From: Boesenbergia rotunda
Lineage: Eukaryota > Streptophyta > Magnoliopsida > Zingiberales > Zingiberaceae
Length of the DNA: 64,000 nucleotides
Reading direction: 5' to 3'
Assembly: GCA_024364735.1 (NCBI GenBank)
Contig: JAGFNQ010001622.1
Span: forward strand, 221,358 to 285,357
Part shown: piece by piece, positions 43,907 to 56,344 of the stretch
Numbering within the stretch: the stretch's first letter is position 1
Layout of the letters: every line of letters starts with the position of its first letter
Made by a program: the position numbers and the translations under genes
The notes under the pieces: generated by a model
Seen by the model: the letters and a program-made list of their open reading frames with translations, nothing else
The model's database searches: none
What the model was told of the DNA's origin: nothing

Positions 43907-46900
43907 CACGAAGTGGTATATATATATATATATATATATAAGTGGAGTATGATGAGAAACACTAGATTGAGACCTGCTATCCACCGTCTATCGGCATCCA
44001 ACCGGAAATAGTACGTTCATGATCAGTTGCAAAAAATAGAGAGAGGATTCTTTGTCTTTTTTTTTTATCCCCATGTTTAAAACCGTCCATTCATGATTGA
44101 CGACCCATTCGATTATCATTTAGTCATCGCCTATCGCCACTGGCAACTGCTCCCAATCAAATTATATCTTGGAAGGAAGATAAACCCTTCATTGTCACCG
44201 GTAATTACAATATCATCGGATTTTGACTGAATTCCGGCGAGATCGCAATTGTCAGCAATCCCAACGGGTTCACCTATCCTCAGGCCTAGTTTGATTAAGG
44301 ATGACGATCGGAGGCCACCAACAATGAACGGACAATTCAGGGTACGGGGACAGAGATTTTATGGGACAGAAAATCTGAATCAAACATAGGTCCGTCGCAG
44401 TATAGGGAGAGTTTTTTCTCGTTTGAGTGAGACCTACTATAATGCAAACACTTTAATTTAACTGTAAATTATCTTTAAATTCTCAATTGCATCTTAAACT
44501 ATATCTTCAGATCCTGTATCAGAAAAATTTTATTTCTACTCCCTGCATGCAAAGTTATTTGCTTTAACTCCCTGATACATACTGATTTACCTAATTGTCC
44601 CCATTATTTTTAGGTAGAAAAGTCCAAAATTAGATTTAATTTCGCCTAAATTCAATATTATATAACTAGAATCTAATATATTTTCTATCAATTTTTTCAA
44701 ATCCAATTGATCGAGAATTGATCAAAGTTGCCCACAATTAATTGAAGCTTCGATCGGTAATCAATCAGTTGTATTTATCGTGAGAGAATATCATCCTTAT
44801 TTTTTATAGGTACAAATAAATTCAGCACAATTAAATTAGAATTTATATTTTTTTTATCAAATTGAGCATAAATTTTTTTCGCCTGAACAATTAATTAGGT
44901 GTTCATACCAATCGATTAGCTTACGATGAATTGATTAGGGCGTATATAATTTGATAGAAAATATATTAGATTTTTATTAAATAATGTTGAATTTAAAAAA
45001 AAATATATTTTATTTCATACTTTTATACCTAAAAAAAGTAAGAGGAATTCGGTAGTTAGAAGCACATAAAATTTTATATGCATGAAGTGTAAATAAATTT
45101 TGTCTAACACAGAGAGTGAGAAGGGAATTGAATTTGCATACAGAGAATTTAGAATAATTTTTTCTTAAATTAATTATACTTATAAATTACTTTAATTATA
45201 CTAAACACGTTTACTTTGGCCAAAAAAAAATATATTAATTTATTTAGTTTTGTTACATGTTTTATTTTATTTTTAAAAAATAAATGGCGCATTTATGATT
45301 TATTTTGAAAATTACATAAAATCATCCAAACATGAACGTTATTTTTTTTACCAAAATAATATCTCATCCCATTTTTGCTATCAAATTATCCTTTTTTTAT
45401 TCCGCAGGGCCAGAACGTATAAAAATTGAACACTAAGGTCAACATGATGTATATAATAGTCATAAATCATAACCATTCGAATGAAGAACCATTATAATTA
45501 GTGGATAGTCAGAGGGATAATTTTCAAAAATTTTAAAGAGTAATGTAGATGGATTTTTATCTTTTAAAAATTTAAATTTTGAATTTAAAAAAAATTAAAA
45601 AGGAACTTAAATTTGAAAATTTTAAATATGATCCTTAATTCTAGTTGAAACAACGATATATTGATCCCCAATTCAAAGTCAAAAAATTATTTATAATATC
45701 GCTTCCTTGTAATATTTAGTATTTTTACATATCAAAGTTTCATTGCGATCTAAATAATCATCCTAACTAACAACCTAATAAAATAAGATTTATAATTTAC
45801 AAGTCTCCTCCAATTAATGAAACATGAAAGAAGAAAAAAATAACTAACTCCTCTTGATAGGTCATTACTTTTGAGGGTTTTATTTTATTCATTAGCAACT
45901 TCTACTAGTTTCAGTGAACTTGTCAACTACGCAAAGAGAAGGAAAGACAAAACGTAGCTAATATTATGGTGACAATAACACACTAAAAAATACAAGAAGA
46001 GGCAGAAGATGCGAGGGCTGAGGATTATTCTTGTTGCTGAAAGAGGGTGAAACCGATGCTATGTTTCTTGTTTTTGGAAAAGTGAAACCAAATGAAAAGA
46101 GAGCTATGAGAAGAAGAGAGGAAAAAATTAAAAGTTTACTACCGTTGGAGAAGAAAAGTAGAAGAATCAAATGGAGAATTTGAAAAAAAAAGAGAGAGGG
46201 GAATGAATGAAGAAGTGACATAGTGCGGCGGGGCGGCAACATGCGTAGGGGGGGAAGTGAAAGAAAAAAAATGAAAAGTTTCTTCTAAAATATCCCAATT
46301 CATTTTAAATCGATCGAACTCGTTTAAATATTAAACTTGGTTTAGTACCAAATCAACTTTAAATCAATTCTAGTTTAAACTAATATAATTTTTATCTTCG
46401 TACTTGAATTTAGTTTAAACCTGATTCAATTTTTATTTATCACCCTCACTTCTTGCCTATGATTTAGTTTATCTATTAATTAATATATACTTTATTTTAA
46501 AATTTAATACTTAATATTCAAAATTATGATATTTTATTATAAAGGTTGTACCAATGATAGCTTAGATAATTAACTTTCTAAATATGTGATTAATTTTAAT
46601 TTTTGATGATAGATTGATTAATTAAAATAATAACAAGAACTTTTAAAATATATATAATTTTTTTTAACAAAATATAAGAGGGGCTTTGTAACCTCTCTTC
46701 TTAACGTGACTATGTCTCTAATTATAATTCACAATTAACGTATAAAGATTCTATTTCAACATTATTAGTTCTCTGGGCTATGATGTAGCGGAAGGACGAT
46801 TAATTATTATTTTAAATATCCATAATTTGATCCTCGATTATGATGTATTTTATAATAATTTTTTCTTCAAATAAAATATAAATTTTGGGATGCTGGGCTT

Positions 46901-47401
46901 TTGAACCATTCATCATGAGTAATTTAGATTTACCATGACGATCGATAAAACACTTTTGTAAAATCAAATTCATCATCCGAAATTCAATATTGCCAATCTC
47001 ATTAATCATTTTTTTTAATTTCAACGTCGATACTCTATTATAGTGGCAATCAACTGTCATAACAACTATAAATAATAGTTGCACAATATCGTAGAATTAT
47101 AATTTATAATAATTACTACAATATAAATATTGATAGAATTATTAAAATGTAAACCTCAAAATTAAGGATATTATGGTCAAATCAAAAGGAGAAAGGGCGT
47201 GTTATTTTAACGATTAATGAAAACAGTGTCCTTTTTTTTTTGGAAAAAAAAAGAGAGGCGCCTATTTATTTTTGGCCAAGAAACTTCATTTGATTTTTTT
47301 TTTAAATTCTCAGAAATGATTTGGACCTAACCCGTTCGACCAAACCGTATGACCTGGGAATATGCATAGGGTTACGCTCCCGGAGTCCCACGGTCAGAGT
47401 C
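43907..47401. other. AT-rich intergenic DNA
   Basis: No gene recognised. There is a TA run near 43915-43940. A stretch at about 44220-44320 (GAGATCGCAATTG.. and CCCAACGGGTTCACC) is a worn relative of the MITE core at 500-620. The remainder is A/T-rich. A Ser/Leu/Phe-rich 92-aa minus frame (45964-46242) and a 90-aa minus frame (46812-47084) have no supporting motif. Confidence 0.55.
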
Positions 47402-47409
47402 TATAAATA
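47402..47409 (+). promoter_or_regulatory. TATA box of eEF1B gene
   Basis: TATAAATA lies about 750 bp upstream of the start codon, because a 5'UTR intron separates them. Transcription would start near 47430-47440, which a CT/C-rich leader supports. Confidence 0.75.
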
Positions 47410-47434
47410 GTCGCCTACTTGCATCGCTCCTTCT

Positions 47435-48153
47435 CACCGCCGCCTGGTTGCTTTGGTCATCTACGTTTCTGTAAACCCTAAAACTCCTTATCTTCGCTTT
47501 TCTATTTTTGATTTCTGTTATGATTCGTGGGAATTCGATTTTTGAATGCGTGCTTTTATTTGATGCTTAATCGTCTGTATCGGACAAGTGTCTTTCAGCA
47601 ATTTCAGCTGTGATTTAGACGAACTCGTTCTTTTTATTTGATGGATTCATGGTTTCTTCTTAAGGCGATTTGCAACGCTGTTTTCTTCGCCATCTTCGTA
47701 TAGGAATATATGCTTTTCGCTTTCCGGAACGATGCACAGACTTAATGTTTGCGAACTGTGTCATTACTGTTTAGAATTTTCCGGCTATAAGTTTAGATTG
47801 ATCTAGCAGGAGATTGTGTATCGATTGTTAGTTCTTCCATGTGAAGATACTGCTATTTGGATAGATGAAATCGTTGATTGTAGTGGCAACAAAAAAATTG
47901 TTAATTGGTCTTGAAATGCATGTGAATAAAAAATTTAGATATTTCCTTTCTGATTTCTCATATGCCTCGTCTCCCCTTGAAATTAAGTTTGTATTTCTTC
48001 TGTTATCTATTGATGGTTTTCTTTTTAACTGAATCCATGGATGCTAACCCCTTTTGATATGTACGACTGCCAAGATGATACCAACCTTTCGAATATCAAA
48101 ACTTTGATTGCTTGAGATGGTTGCAGGAGGCTGCCCATTTATTCTTGAAAAGA
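47435..48153 (+). other. eEF1B 5'UTR with leader intron
   Basis: A short CT-rich leader is followed by T-rich intron-like sequence ending at a 3' splice site (TTGCAG, 48121-48126). A 27-bp second leader exon then reaches the ATG. The donor could not be fixed. Leader introns are common in plant translation-factor genes and often raise expression. Confidence 0.6.
47473..47481 (+). promoter_or_regulatory. telo-box in 5'UTR
   Basis: AAACCCTAA, the telo-box often found near the transcription start of plant genes for elongation factors and ribosomal proteins. Its position in the leader fits. Confidence 0.7.
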
Positions 48154-49969
48154 ATGGCTGTTGCTTTTGCCAATATCAATGCGGCATCTGGCCTCCAAAA
48201 ACTTAATGATTACCTTCTCACCCGCAGTTATATAACTGGGTAAGGTTTTTGGATAAATTGTTAACATGTTCTGCTATCGGTGATGACAACATCTCAAAAT
48301 TTTGAATTGGTACATTTCAGTTACCAAGCATCCAAGGATGATATTACTGTCTATGCCGCACTTAACACACCTCCATCCTCTGAATATGTCAATGCAGCCA
48401 GGTGGTATAACCACATTGATGCTTTGCTTCGTTTGAGGTATGCACATAAAGTTGATTTAGTTTGTTTAAATGTAGAATTATTATGTATCTTGCCATGTTA
48501 ACTTGTGTTGTATAATGTTAGTGGCATTGCTGAAGAAGGGAAGGGTGTCAAAATTGAATCAACTGCTACTCTGCTTGAAGAGATTCCAGCCACCCCTGCT
48601 GTTGTTGACAAAGTATGTTTTTTTTACATTGTCTCTTATTTGATAAAAAATAAATTTTAACCTAGTGAACCATTGATTTTCAAGAGTCAAACTACCAGAA
48701 ATCATAATGGAATGTGATGAATACTTATTTATTAGAAGGATTCATGTGATGACTGATGAATTATTTTTCTGATTATAACTGGTAACTTCAGGCCCCAGTA
48801 GATGACGACGACGACGACGATGATGTGGATTTGTTCGGGGAAGAGACTGAAGAGGAAAAGAAGGCAGCTGAAGAACGGGCAGCGGCTGTCAAAGCCTCTT
48901 CCAAGAAGAAAGAATGTAAGTTAGACAAAAAGGTCAAGTGGTGTTTTCTGGATGTATAGCTATTCTGCCTTTGTTATTGTTCCCTTAGCTGAAGAACTTG
49001 CTTCCTCTATTGTGACAGCTGGAAAGTCATCAGTACTACTTGATGTGAAGCCATGGGATGATGAAACAGACATGAAAAAGCTAGAAGAAGCTGTGAGAAG
49101 TGTCCAAATGGAGGGTTTGCTCTGGGGAGCCTGTATGTATACTTTTACAAGCTGACACATGCATTTTTTTTACTTATCTTGGTTGCAGAGATATGTATTT
49201 AATGATCTATTTATACTTATTCAATATGAAGCAAAACTGGTACCTGTTGGGTATGGAATCAAAAAGTTGCAGATCATGTTGACTATTGTGGATGACTTGG
49301 TTTCCGTTGATGGCCTTATTGAGGAACATCTTTGTTCTGAACCTGCGAATGAGTATATCCAGAGTTGTGATATCGTTGCATTTAACAAAATATGTGAGTA
49401 AACAACTTTCTTCATTCATCCATTCTCAAACTTTGAAGTATGCATTAGTTATAGCCATTTCTACTTATCTTCTTTTCTAGAATTAATTGCTTCATCTAGT
49501 TGATATCTGCTAGTCTAGAATAACTTGGTTTGATTACATTTACCTGTCAATGTCATACATACGGGAATATTAGATACTCGTACTAATTCAAAAGGAGACT
49601 CGAGAACTTGGCCATTGAATTATCTTCTACACACTGAGATTACCTTTCATAAATTGTATTTATGGACAAGTGGTCTACAAATGCTAATGATTTATTTACA
49701 AATAGTCCAATAAGGTTGATGGGAATTAGTAAAATAGGGTGGCTAAATGATATCCCTGAGATCCAAGAAAATATTGCATCTATACATTTGGATAATTGAA
49801 GTAATGTTGATGTATTCTGTTTATTGGATTAATGTTAAAAAAACGACATTATACTTTTGTATCTGCATGATTTTGAAGTTGTGGTGGTTGCAATCATCTA
49901 TTGCTTTTAAAAGTTTTTTTTTTGTGTGTTATGCAGTTGAACTGACTTGCATTGATGTTTATTGCAGGA
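48154..49969 (+). CDS. Elongation factor 1-beta (eEF1B GEF subunit), intact
   Basis: Coding segments: 48154-48239, 48321-48437, 48522-48612, 48792-48915, 49019-49132, 49232-49393 and 49968-49969. They total 696 bp, 231 residues, and all phases agree. The N-terminal GST-C-like helical region starts MAVAFANINAASGLQKLND and continues YQASKDDITVYAALNTPPS and AARWYNHIDALLRLS. The central acidic linker has eight Asp in a row, then VDLFGEETEEEKKAAEE. The C-terminal exchange domain has GKSSVLLDVKPWDDETDM, VQMEGLLWGASKLVPVGYGI and IQSCDIVAFNKI. The protein reloads eEF1A with GTP in the cytosol during elongation. The stop codon is T + GA across the last intron (49394-49967), which gives the usual ...FNKI end. 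Without that splice the frame reads CE and stops at 49401. The gene lies outside all mobile elements. Confidence 0.94.
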
Positions 49970-50280
49970 TTTGTTTTGGAACTGCATCATTGTGCTTGAG
50001 ATTTCTAGTTATGTTATTCTCTAAGTCGTTCAGTGATATGTGAGCCTCAGTGGTTTCTTGCTAGCTAAGTCGATGTTTTTCTTTACTCATTTGAAGAGCT
50101 TATCCTATTGGACTTGACTTGAACGTCAATTTAGCTTCGATGATTTTTCTTGAGTTCAGTCTATTCGAAGTCGTTATTGTATTGCATTCTGAGGACGGTA
50201 TATGATATTTATTTGTATGGTCATTAAAGGAACGCTTGTTTATCTTTCCCGTATAAATTGATACTTGCTAATCAATAAGC
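49970..50280 (+). other. eEF1B 3'UTR (approximate)
   Basis: T-rich sequence after the split stop codon. No canonical AATAAA stands out, though AATAAG-like motifs occur near 50273. The end is a guess. Confidence 0.45.
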
Positions 50281-50674
50281 TGCTAGATTGTTTTTCCCCG
50301 TCTACGATGAAATCAAAATCCCTCTTCTCGAATAATAAAATCTTTGAATGTGTTGTTTATTCTTTTTGATTTTCATAAACTCATGGAAGAACATTACTAA
50401 CTCGATCATAATCATAAAAACATGGTTCACCTACCTTTCTCGATAGAATCTTGCCAGTGTCATAAAACCAAACCAAATGATGGGGCAGAAATTTTGAGTA
50501 GAGGCCAAGATGATAACTAGATCAGTTGGTTTATGTTACTGAATTGAGAAATGTAGAGCTTTTGCCACAGATCGGAGGGGCACATTCCTACTCCAATCGA
50601 GAAATTCCTGGCCACAACTAGCAAAAAAGATTTCACATTAAAAATCTTAAGATAAGAATCCGGGATAAGGCGAG

Positions 50675-50895
50675 TTAGGGTTTTTGGAACGAACTTGTGG
50701 AGAAAATCTTGGTGGTCTGGATGCGGAAGAAGGCACCCCCTGATTTGACGGAGACCGTTACCTTGATGGCCCTGGCGTATTTGGAGGGCTCACGAAGCTA
50801 GGGGAAGCCACCTACGATGACACAGTTGAAGAAGAGAATGGCGCCGGGGCGGGCGACGGGTAATTTGTCGACGGACCAGCTAAGAGGTCCAGCTT
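50675..50895 (-). pseudogene. Unrecognised coding-like remnant
   Basis: A minus-strand frame reads VDKLPVARPGAILFFNCVIV, a TAG at 50798-50800, then REPSKYARAIKVTVSVKSGG and AFFRIQTTKIFSTSS, to TAA 50675-50677. GC content is above its surroundings and the composition looks like a real protein, but I do not recognise the family. It could be the end of a degraded gene or a retroelement piece. Confidence 0.35.
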
Positions 50896-50899
50896 AGCT

Positions 50900-51600
50900 A
50901 CTTAACTTTACTGTCCCTGAAGTCGATCACACGATATGGAAACAGGAAGGAAGATAAATGTAGATACGAATGGGGCGAAATCAAATCGTTAATTCTCGAA
51001 AATCAACCTTGAGTGGAAAGGGTGGTCGATGATTGCATTTATCAAGATATCGAAGAATATGAACATAAATAAACGCAACGGGGAGTGCCATTTGCCGAGA
51101 AATATGATGTAATAATATTAATATTAATATTATTATTTTTAATATTTTTTAGTATTTAAAATATTTTTAATATTTTATATATTTTTAAATTTTAAATCTT
51201 TTGAGTCCATTAGGAAAATTTTCCTTTATATTAGAATCTCTTTTCTTCCTTTGCATTTTAAGAATTGAGGTTTATATGTTAATTTTTTTTTTGTGTGTAT
51301 CTTAGGATTTGAAATCTAAATAAATATCGATTTAGTTGTTTGAAGATTTATTCTTGATTATTAAATAAATTTTCTTTTTCTAAAACAACTAAAGGCCGAT
51401 GATTTTTCTTTTCGTCTTCTTCTCAAATTCTGTATCTCGTTAGTCCACGGAATAATTGTTAGCATCAGTTAGAATCAGAGTTGACAAATTCAATTGATAA
51501 AGTTGAACATCAATCCAATAGAAGGTCGTTATGGTCACGGTCGCATCAACGAGTTTTGATTGAGGAAGTCAAGCACCGTGATCGTAATATTCAAGACACG
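50900..51600. other. AT-rich intergenic DNA
   Basis: Simple A/T-rich sequence, with an ATATTAATATTAATATTATT run near 51117. No gene seen. Confidence 0.5.
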
Positions 51601-51639
51601 ATGACAATTGAAAATTTATAGAGGTAAATTATAGATTTA

Positions 51640-52510
51640 ACCCAGCATCTAGTGGCTACAGTGCAAATTTGGAAGATTGTGAGATATCAAATCATGACTT
51701 TGAATCTACCTTCGAGAACCTGTATCTCCATTGGGCTACATACTGAGAACGTTGGTCGAGAAGATCCTTATGGAGACCTCAATTTTTGGGTTAATATGCC
51801 CCGAATTTTTAGGTACGTCACAAATCGAGAGATTCGTTGATTGACTTAAAGAAGTAGAATTATTTTTTTATTACGAGGAACTATCTTATCATGGTAAAGT
51901 AAAATTGTTTGCCTTTAAACTCAGGGGTCTAAAATTGGCATGGTGGGAGCAATTACGATACTCACATTACCGACAAGGTAAGGCCAAAATCAAGGATTGG
52001 GAGAAGATAAAAAAAAGAAGATAAAAGATCACTTTTTTTCTTTTAGGTACACTCAAACTTCGTTCCAGGGCAATTTTGTTTTGCCATGGAGGATGATAGC
52101 TTCAATGCTTGACATGACTTGTACGGATTCGAAAATGATTTAGAAGAGAAATTTGACCTAGAGGATTAGAGTTTGATGAGGACAAGGAAGAAGAGGTTGT
52201 GCTCAAGTTGCTAAAACCGAATGATCTCGTAACTCGTATCGAAAACCAGCTTCAATAAGGTGATCGGTCTGGTTCTGCAGTGCATGTAAAGGTGCTTCAT
52301 GAAGTATTAAAGAGTTTGAATTCTTAGATGTCACTCTTGGTTAACTAAGAGAAGGAAGCAGAGACATAGAACGATACAAAACATTCTACTTTGGATGATG
52401 ATGCCAATCCCGATTTTGAGATCCCCCATGATCAAAAGAAATTGGTTGAGGTAATAGTTAGTGAGTCATTGGAGCCATCTGTAGCAACAATTGTGGAGCC
52501 ACAATTGCAG
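51640..52510 (+). pseudogene. Ty3/gypsy gag remnant
   Basis: On the plus strand, broken frames spell a gag-like capsid segment at about 51825-52015: EVEFFFYYEELSYHGKVKLF, AFKLRGLKLAWWEQLRYSHY and RQGKAKIKDWEKI. The pattern of aromatic/acidic residues, then W-W, then W-E-K-x-K is that of Ty3/gypsy chromovirus-type gag. Several stops and a frameshift are present. The downstream acidic stretch (52150-52510) is probably the rest of the same element. Confidence 0.6.
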
Positions 52511-52517
52511 AAGCTTA

Positions 52518-52751
52518 GGGGGCGTTTGATTTGTTCCATTTTCTATTTTTCATTTTTATTTTTCAAAAAATTACATTTTTTAATTTTCTGAAAAATGACT
52601 TTTTTTCATTCTCCAGTTTTCCAGAAAACACTATGTTTTTTTCTGGAAAACAAAGCTGGAAAATGCAAACCAAACATGTTTTCCAGAAAACCGCATTTTC
52701 TATAGAAAATAAAAATGAAAAACAGACTGGAAAATGCAAACCAAACGCCCC
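52518..52751. mobile_element. Small MITE
   Basis: 234 bp with imperfect ~25-bp inverted ends: GGGGGCGTTTGATTTGTTCC on the left and GGAAAATGCAAACCAAACGC CCC on the right. The interior has repeated TTTTCCAGAAAAC hairpins. The left flank is TTA; the right flank is TTT, so the duplication is imperfect. It looks Tourist/PIF-like and lies within retroelement remnant DNA. Confidence 0.65.
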
Positions 52752-54656
52752 TTTATATTTCTACTAAGAATGTGAAAGAGAATGATATTCAACAAATCTG
52801 AATTCACACTGATTGAACAAGAAACCGAGATCGCTAACAAAAATAAAACCCATGAAACCAGTATTAAAGTTGAGAAGATGAGAGTAAAGGATAAAAATGA
52901 AGTCCAAGAAGTTGAGGCTGATAAGATTGGATATAAAGCTAGATAAACATTGGCTGAGACAACTGAACATGACTGACACAATCCAGAAGAAGCTATGTTA
53001 CCAAGTGTGGATCAGGAGATAGAAAACTTGGAATCTATCTTCTATAACCTCTTCATTTGCAGAGATAAGGAATTTGAATCTCCGACTACCTAAGTCGAAG
53101 TGATGAAGCAACAGAGTCTTGGAGATATTGAGCATCTTTACAAGAGGCCAAACTCATCGAGTAGATCCCCTAGCCTAGATGTTGCCACTGAATCCGTTGC
53201 TAGTGAATTCTTAAGCATGCTAGGGATGATAGAGCATAGTCCTTTTTGGGTTGAGTTCAGAAAGTAATCTAGAATCACTAAGGGAGCAGCTGTAGAAGCA
53301 ATTTGAGAAGGAAGCACTGACATTAGGTGATGCTCTTTTTGGTCCTGACACAGTTGGAGTCTGCTACCTTCTGGGATGAATTTCCAGAGGATCTTGGTAT
53401 CTCATTAGTTGCTAGTAAAGTTGAGATTGAATTTTAGAATACTAAGCTAGTTATGAACGACAAGTCCAGAGCTAAGATGCTAGAAGATGCAGAAACAAAA
53501 ACTTTGATGTAAGAATGGGGCTTGCACGAGAAGGACTTCCATTCTCCTCCACCCGGTAGTAGGGATGGATTTTGTAGTCCCATACACCTGCCGCCAAAGG
53601 ATCCACTTGAATTACCCCCACTTGGTGAGGGTTTCGGTTGTTGGGCAATCTTCATTGTCAGAGATACAAGGAGTAGCACGAATTGAAGTTATAAATCAAA
53701 TCAGACTTTTATCTGTTGAGCGATCTGAATAGATAATCTCAAGCTATCAGTCTTGAAGGTTAAGCCGAGATGCTAGGTTGTCTAAATGAAGGTTGCCTTG
53801 TATCCCTAAGTCTGAGTCCTAGCTGAGTCGAAGTGGCAGTCAAGTCCGAGTGCAGAGTCAAGTTGGTCGAATGCTCTGAGTGCCGAGTCGGGAGAGTCAT
53901 CGCCTAACTGCCAAGTAGATCGCCGAACACCAAGTCAGGGAGAAGTCGCGGTATTGTCCGAGTGCCAAGTACTCAGGCGTGGAGAATCAGGTGCTCAAAA
54001 AGTAATCCCGAGTGGATTTTCGAGTGCAACCAAGTGTAGTTGAGTTAGTAGATGCTGAGTGCAGCCGAGTCGGGAATTGCAGAGTACTTAGGTAATCCTA
54101 AGTTGATGTCACAGCTGAGTCGGGAATGAGATTGCTTGACTACCTAAATCGAGAAGAAACGATGTCGAGGCCTGCGCGTGATGTAGTGACTTTAAAACCT
54201 ATTTGCCCTTCTCCAGCTGTGCTTCGAGATAGTTATGAGTCATATATTTCCTAGGATCCAATAGCAAATCAGCTGCGTGAAGGTCGTGCTCGTATATGAG
54301 TCAACTTGGTTCAGTACAAATTTAAGGCTTGGATTTGCACCCCTCTATGAACCTATGCTTGAGAGAGAGTCTCTCTCCATGCCTATGTTCACAATCTACA
54401 TGCTGTGAAACAATATAAATCAACAACAAGACCATTAAACTTCTAATGTGGAACTAAAATCTTATTCACAATGAAATTTTCTTCATCCATTTCATCTCTT
54501 TTCCATTTACATTTTTAACAATCTCTCACATGAATGTAAATAGGATATGTGATAGCATTCAGTAGTTGAGTCCAATATATGACAAATATCTTTTACCTTT
54601 TGAACATTCTATTGTGAAGATCTCTTTGCAATAATAAATATGATGTCCTTGAATTG
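52752..54656. other. Decayed retroelement DNA
   Basis: No intact frame longer than 93 codons. From about 53750 to 54150 the motif GAGTGCCGAGTCGGGA / AAGTCCGAGTGCAGAGTC recurs every 20-40 bp, like the repetitive part of an LTR. No element ends were found. Confidence 0.45.
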
Positions 54657-56344
54657 TGTAGGACCGTAGGAGTCGAGAGGGGGGGGGGGTGAATCTCGAT
54701 AGTTTAAAAACTCTTTTCTATATTCATAAAACCAAAATAATAGCAACAAAAATAAAAATGACACAATTTGGTTTAAATTGGTTTGGAGCCCAACCGACTT
54801 CTGCTCCAAGGCTTGTGATCCTTGATCACATACGATGAGCAATCACTATAATTCTGCTTCGAAAACTTTCAGTAAAAGTATAAAGGGAAGATAGTAACAA
54901 TATTACTATCCCTTTTGAACGTAAATGCAATTACAAGTATTAAATATACCGACAATATGGATGTGGCTTAAGTGTAGTTATCGGAGGGCCTTCTTGTGTA
55001 GCAGCAGCAATAGCTCGAGGGCGCAACAAAGATGAGAGTTAGCACAAAGATAAATACAGAATCGTTGCTTTCCCGTATCTTCGCAACTCCTTTATAAACC
55101 ACATCAATTCTAGAATTTTATATTTCGTCGACTAATCCTCCTATTCAGTCGACGGAACCTGAATGAATTTGCTTCGATGTGCGTCCGTCTCAACGATTTG
55201 AAATTTCTTTGTTTTGCCGACTGAACCACCTTTCCATCGACAGAAACCAAAATTTACCTTTTCATCAAATTGTCTAAGTTGGCTGTCGTGTTAAATCTGT
55301 TGACCGATCATACCTTTCAGTTGATGGAACTAGGGCTTCCTTTTTGAACGAGGCTGAGTTGGATGCCGGGTCACATCTGTGTTTTCATCGACTGATAAAA
55401 CCTTTCAGTCGATTGATAAATTTGAGGATCCATCGACAAAATAACTCTATTCGTCGATGGAATAGTATATTATTCCTGCAAAACAATCTTATCACAAATG
55501 TATACAGTATTTTTTACTTTGCAAAACAGAGTTAAAATAGATATGAATATGAATAGGATAGACAGATAGCTCTTTCTTGATCTCGACTTAGAAACCTCTG
55601 TTGGTTTCTTTGGTCGGATCATCGCCTAAGGTTTGTCCCAAACCGGGACACGACCTCACTCACTCCCTTCAGGAGTTTACCTCAACTTACCTACCAAACA
55701 TCTGATCCTTCAGACCTTTTTAGACTTTCTCTACTCAGTGTCTGATTGCTTGATCCACTAAGACTTTTCTACAATACTAAGTTAGCACAACAAGTACAAT
55801 AGTAGTAATGCAAAATAGTGTTAGGAAAACTAAACTTAGGTTCACCAAAATCTGCTAGTCCGGTTGACGGCAAGCTGTCTACCGGAAACCTTTCGAACAA
55901 AAATTGCTTGAAGTTCACTCTTCCAAGACTTCTCATTAATTAGGGTTCACTCACCTAGGATTTTCCCTTTGCTTAGAGTTCACTTTTCTAAGACTTCACA
56001 CTACTTAAGTTCACTCCCCTAGGGGTTTCTCTTTCTTTGCTTGGAATTCACTTGTCTAAGACTTCTCATTATTTAGGGTTCACACCCTAGGGGTATTCCT
56101 TTGCTTAGAGTTCACTCCTCCAAATCTTCTCACCCTTGCTAGTCATCCAGTCAACTTTAACTGACTAGAGTCCATTGAACATATTGTCAAAGAAACAATA
56201 AAACCCTAACGGTTGATTGCACCAATAAACTGTTCTACCATTTTGTAAGCATTGACAAATCTCACATAAGACTTTCCCTATTACAACTTGATTTTCATGA
56301 CTATATTTGTTCTTGGCTATGAACATGCATAATTCTGAGAGAAG
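54657..56344 (-). repeat. LTR-like segment A (Sirevirus type)
   Basis: It starts TGTAGGACCGTAGGAGTCGA then a G-run and GGTGAATC. This is the same layout as the Sirevirus LTR end at 29109/41788 (TGTTGGAACTTGGATGGC, G-run, GGTGAATA). It contains TCGAC-based hairpins (55130-55460) and a ~75-bp tandem repeat, GCTTAGAGTTCACT..CTAAGACTTCTCA, in about four copies (55905-56130). It ends where a second similar LTR edge begins. Confidence 0.55.
55905..56130. repeat. ~70-75-bp tandem repeat
   Basis: About four copies of a unit with TTAGGGTTCACTC, CCTAGG and TTTGCTTAGAGTTCACT. Confidence 0.75.

Noticed and set aside
45964..46242. 92-aa minus-strand Ser/Leu/Phe-rich frame resembling a membrane peptide
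   Set aside because: The composition follows from a purine-rich strand (GAAGAAGAG), and there is no motif or gene structure.
49394..49401. eEF1B ending ...NKICE at TAA 49399-49401
   Set aside because: This requires ignoring a perfect GTGAGT donor. Splicing yields the family-typical NKI terminus.
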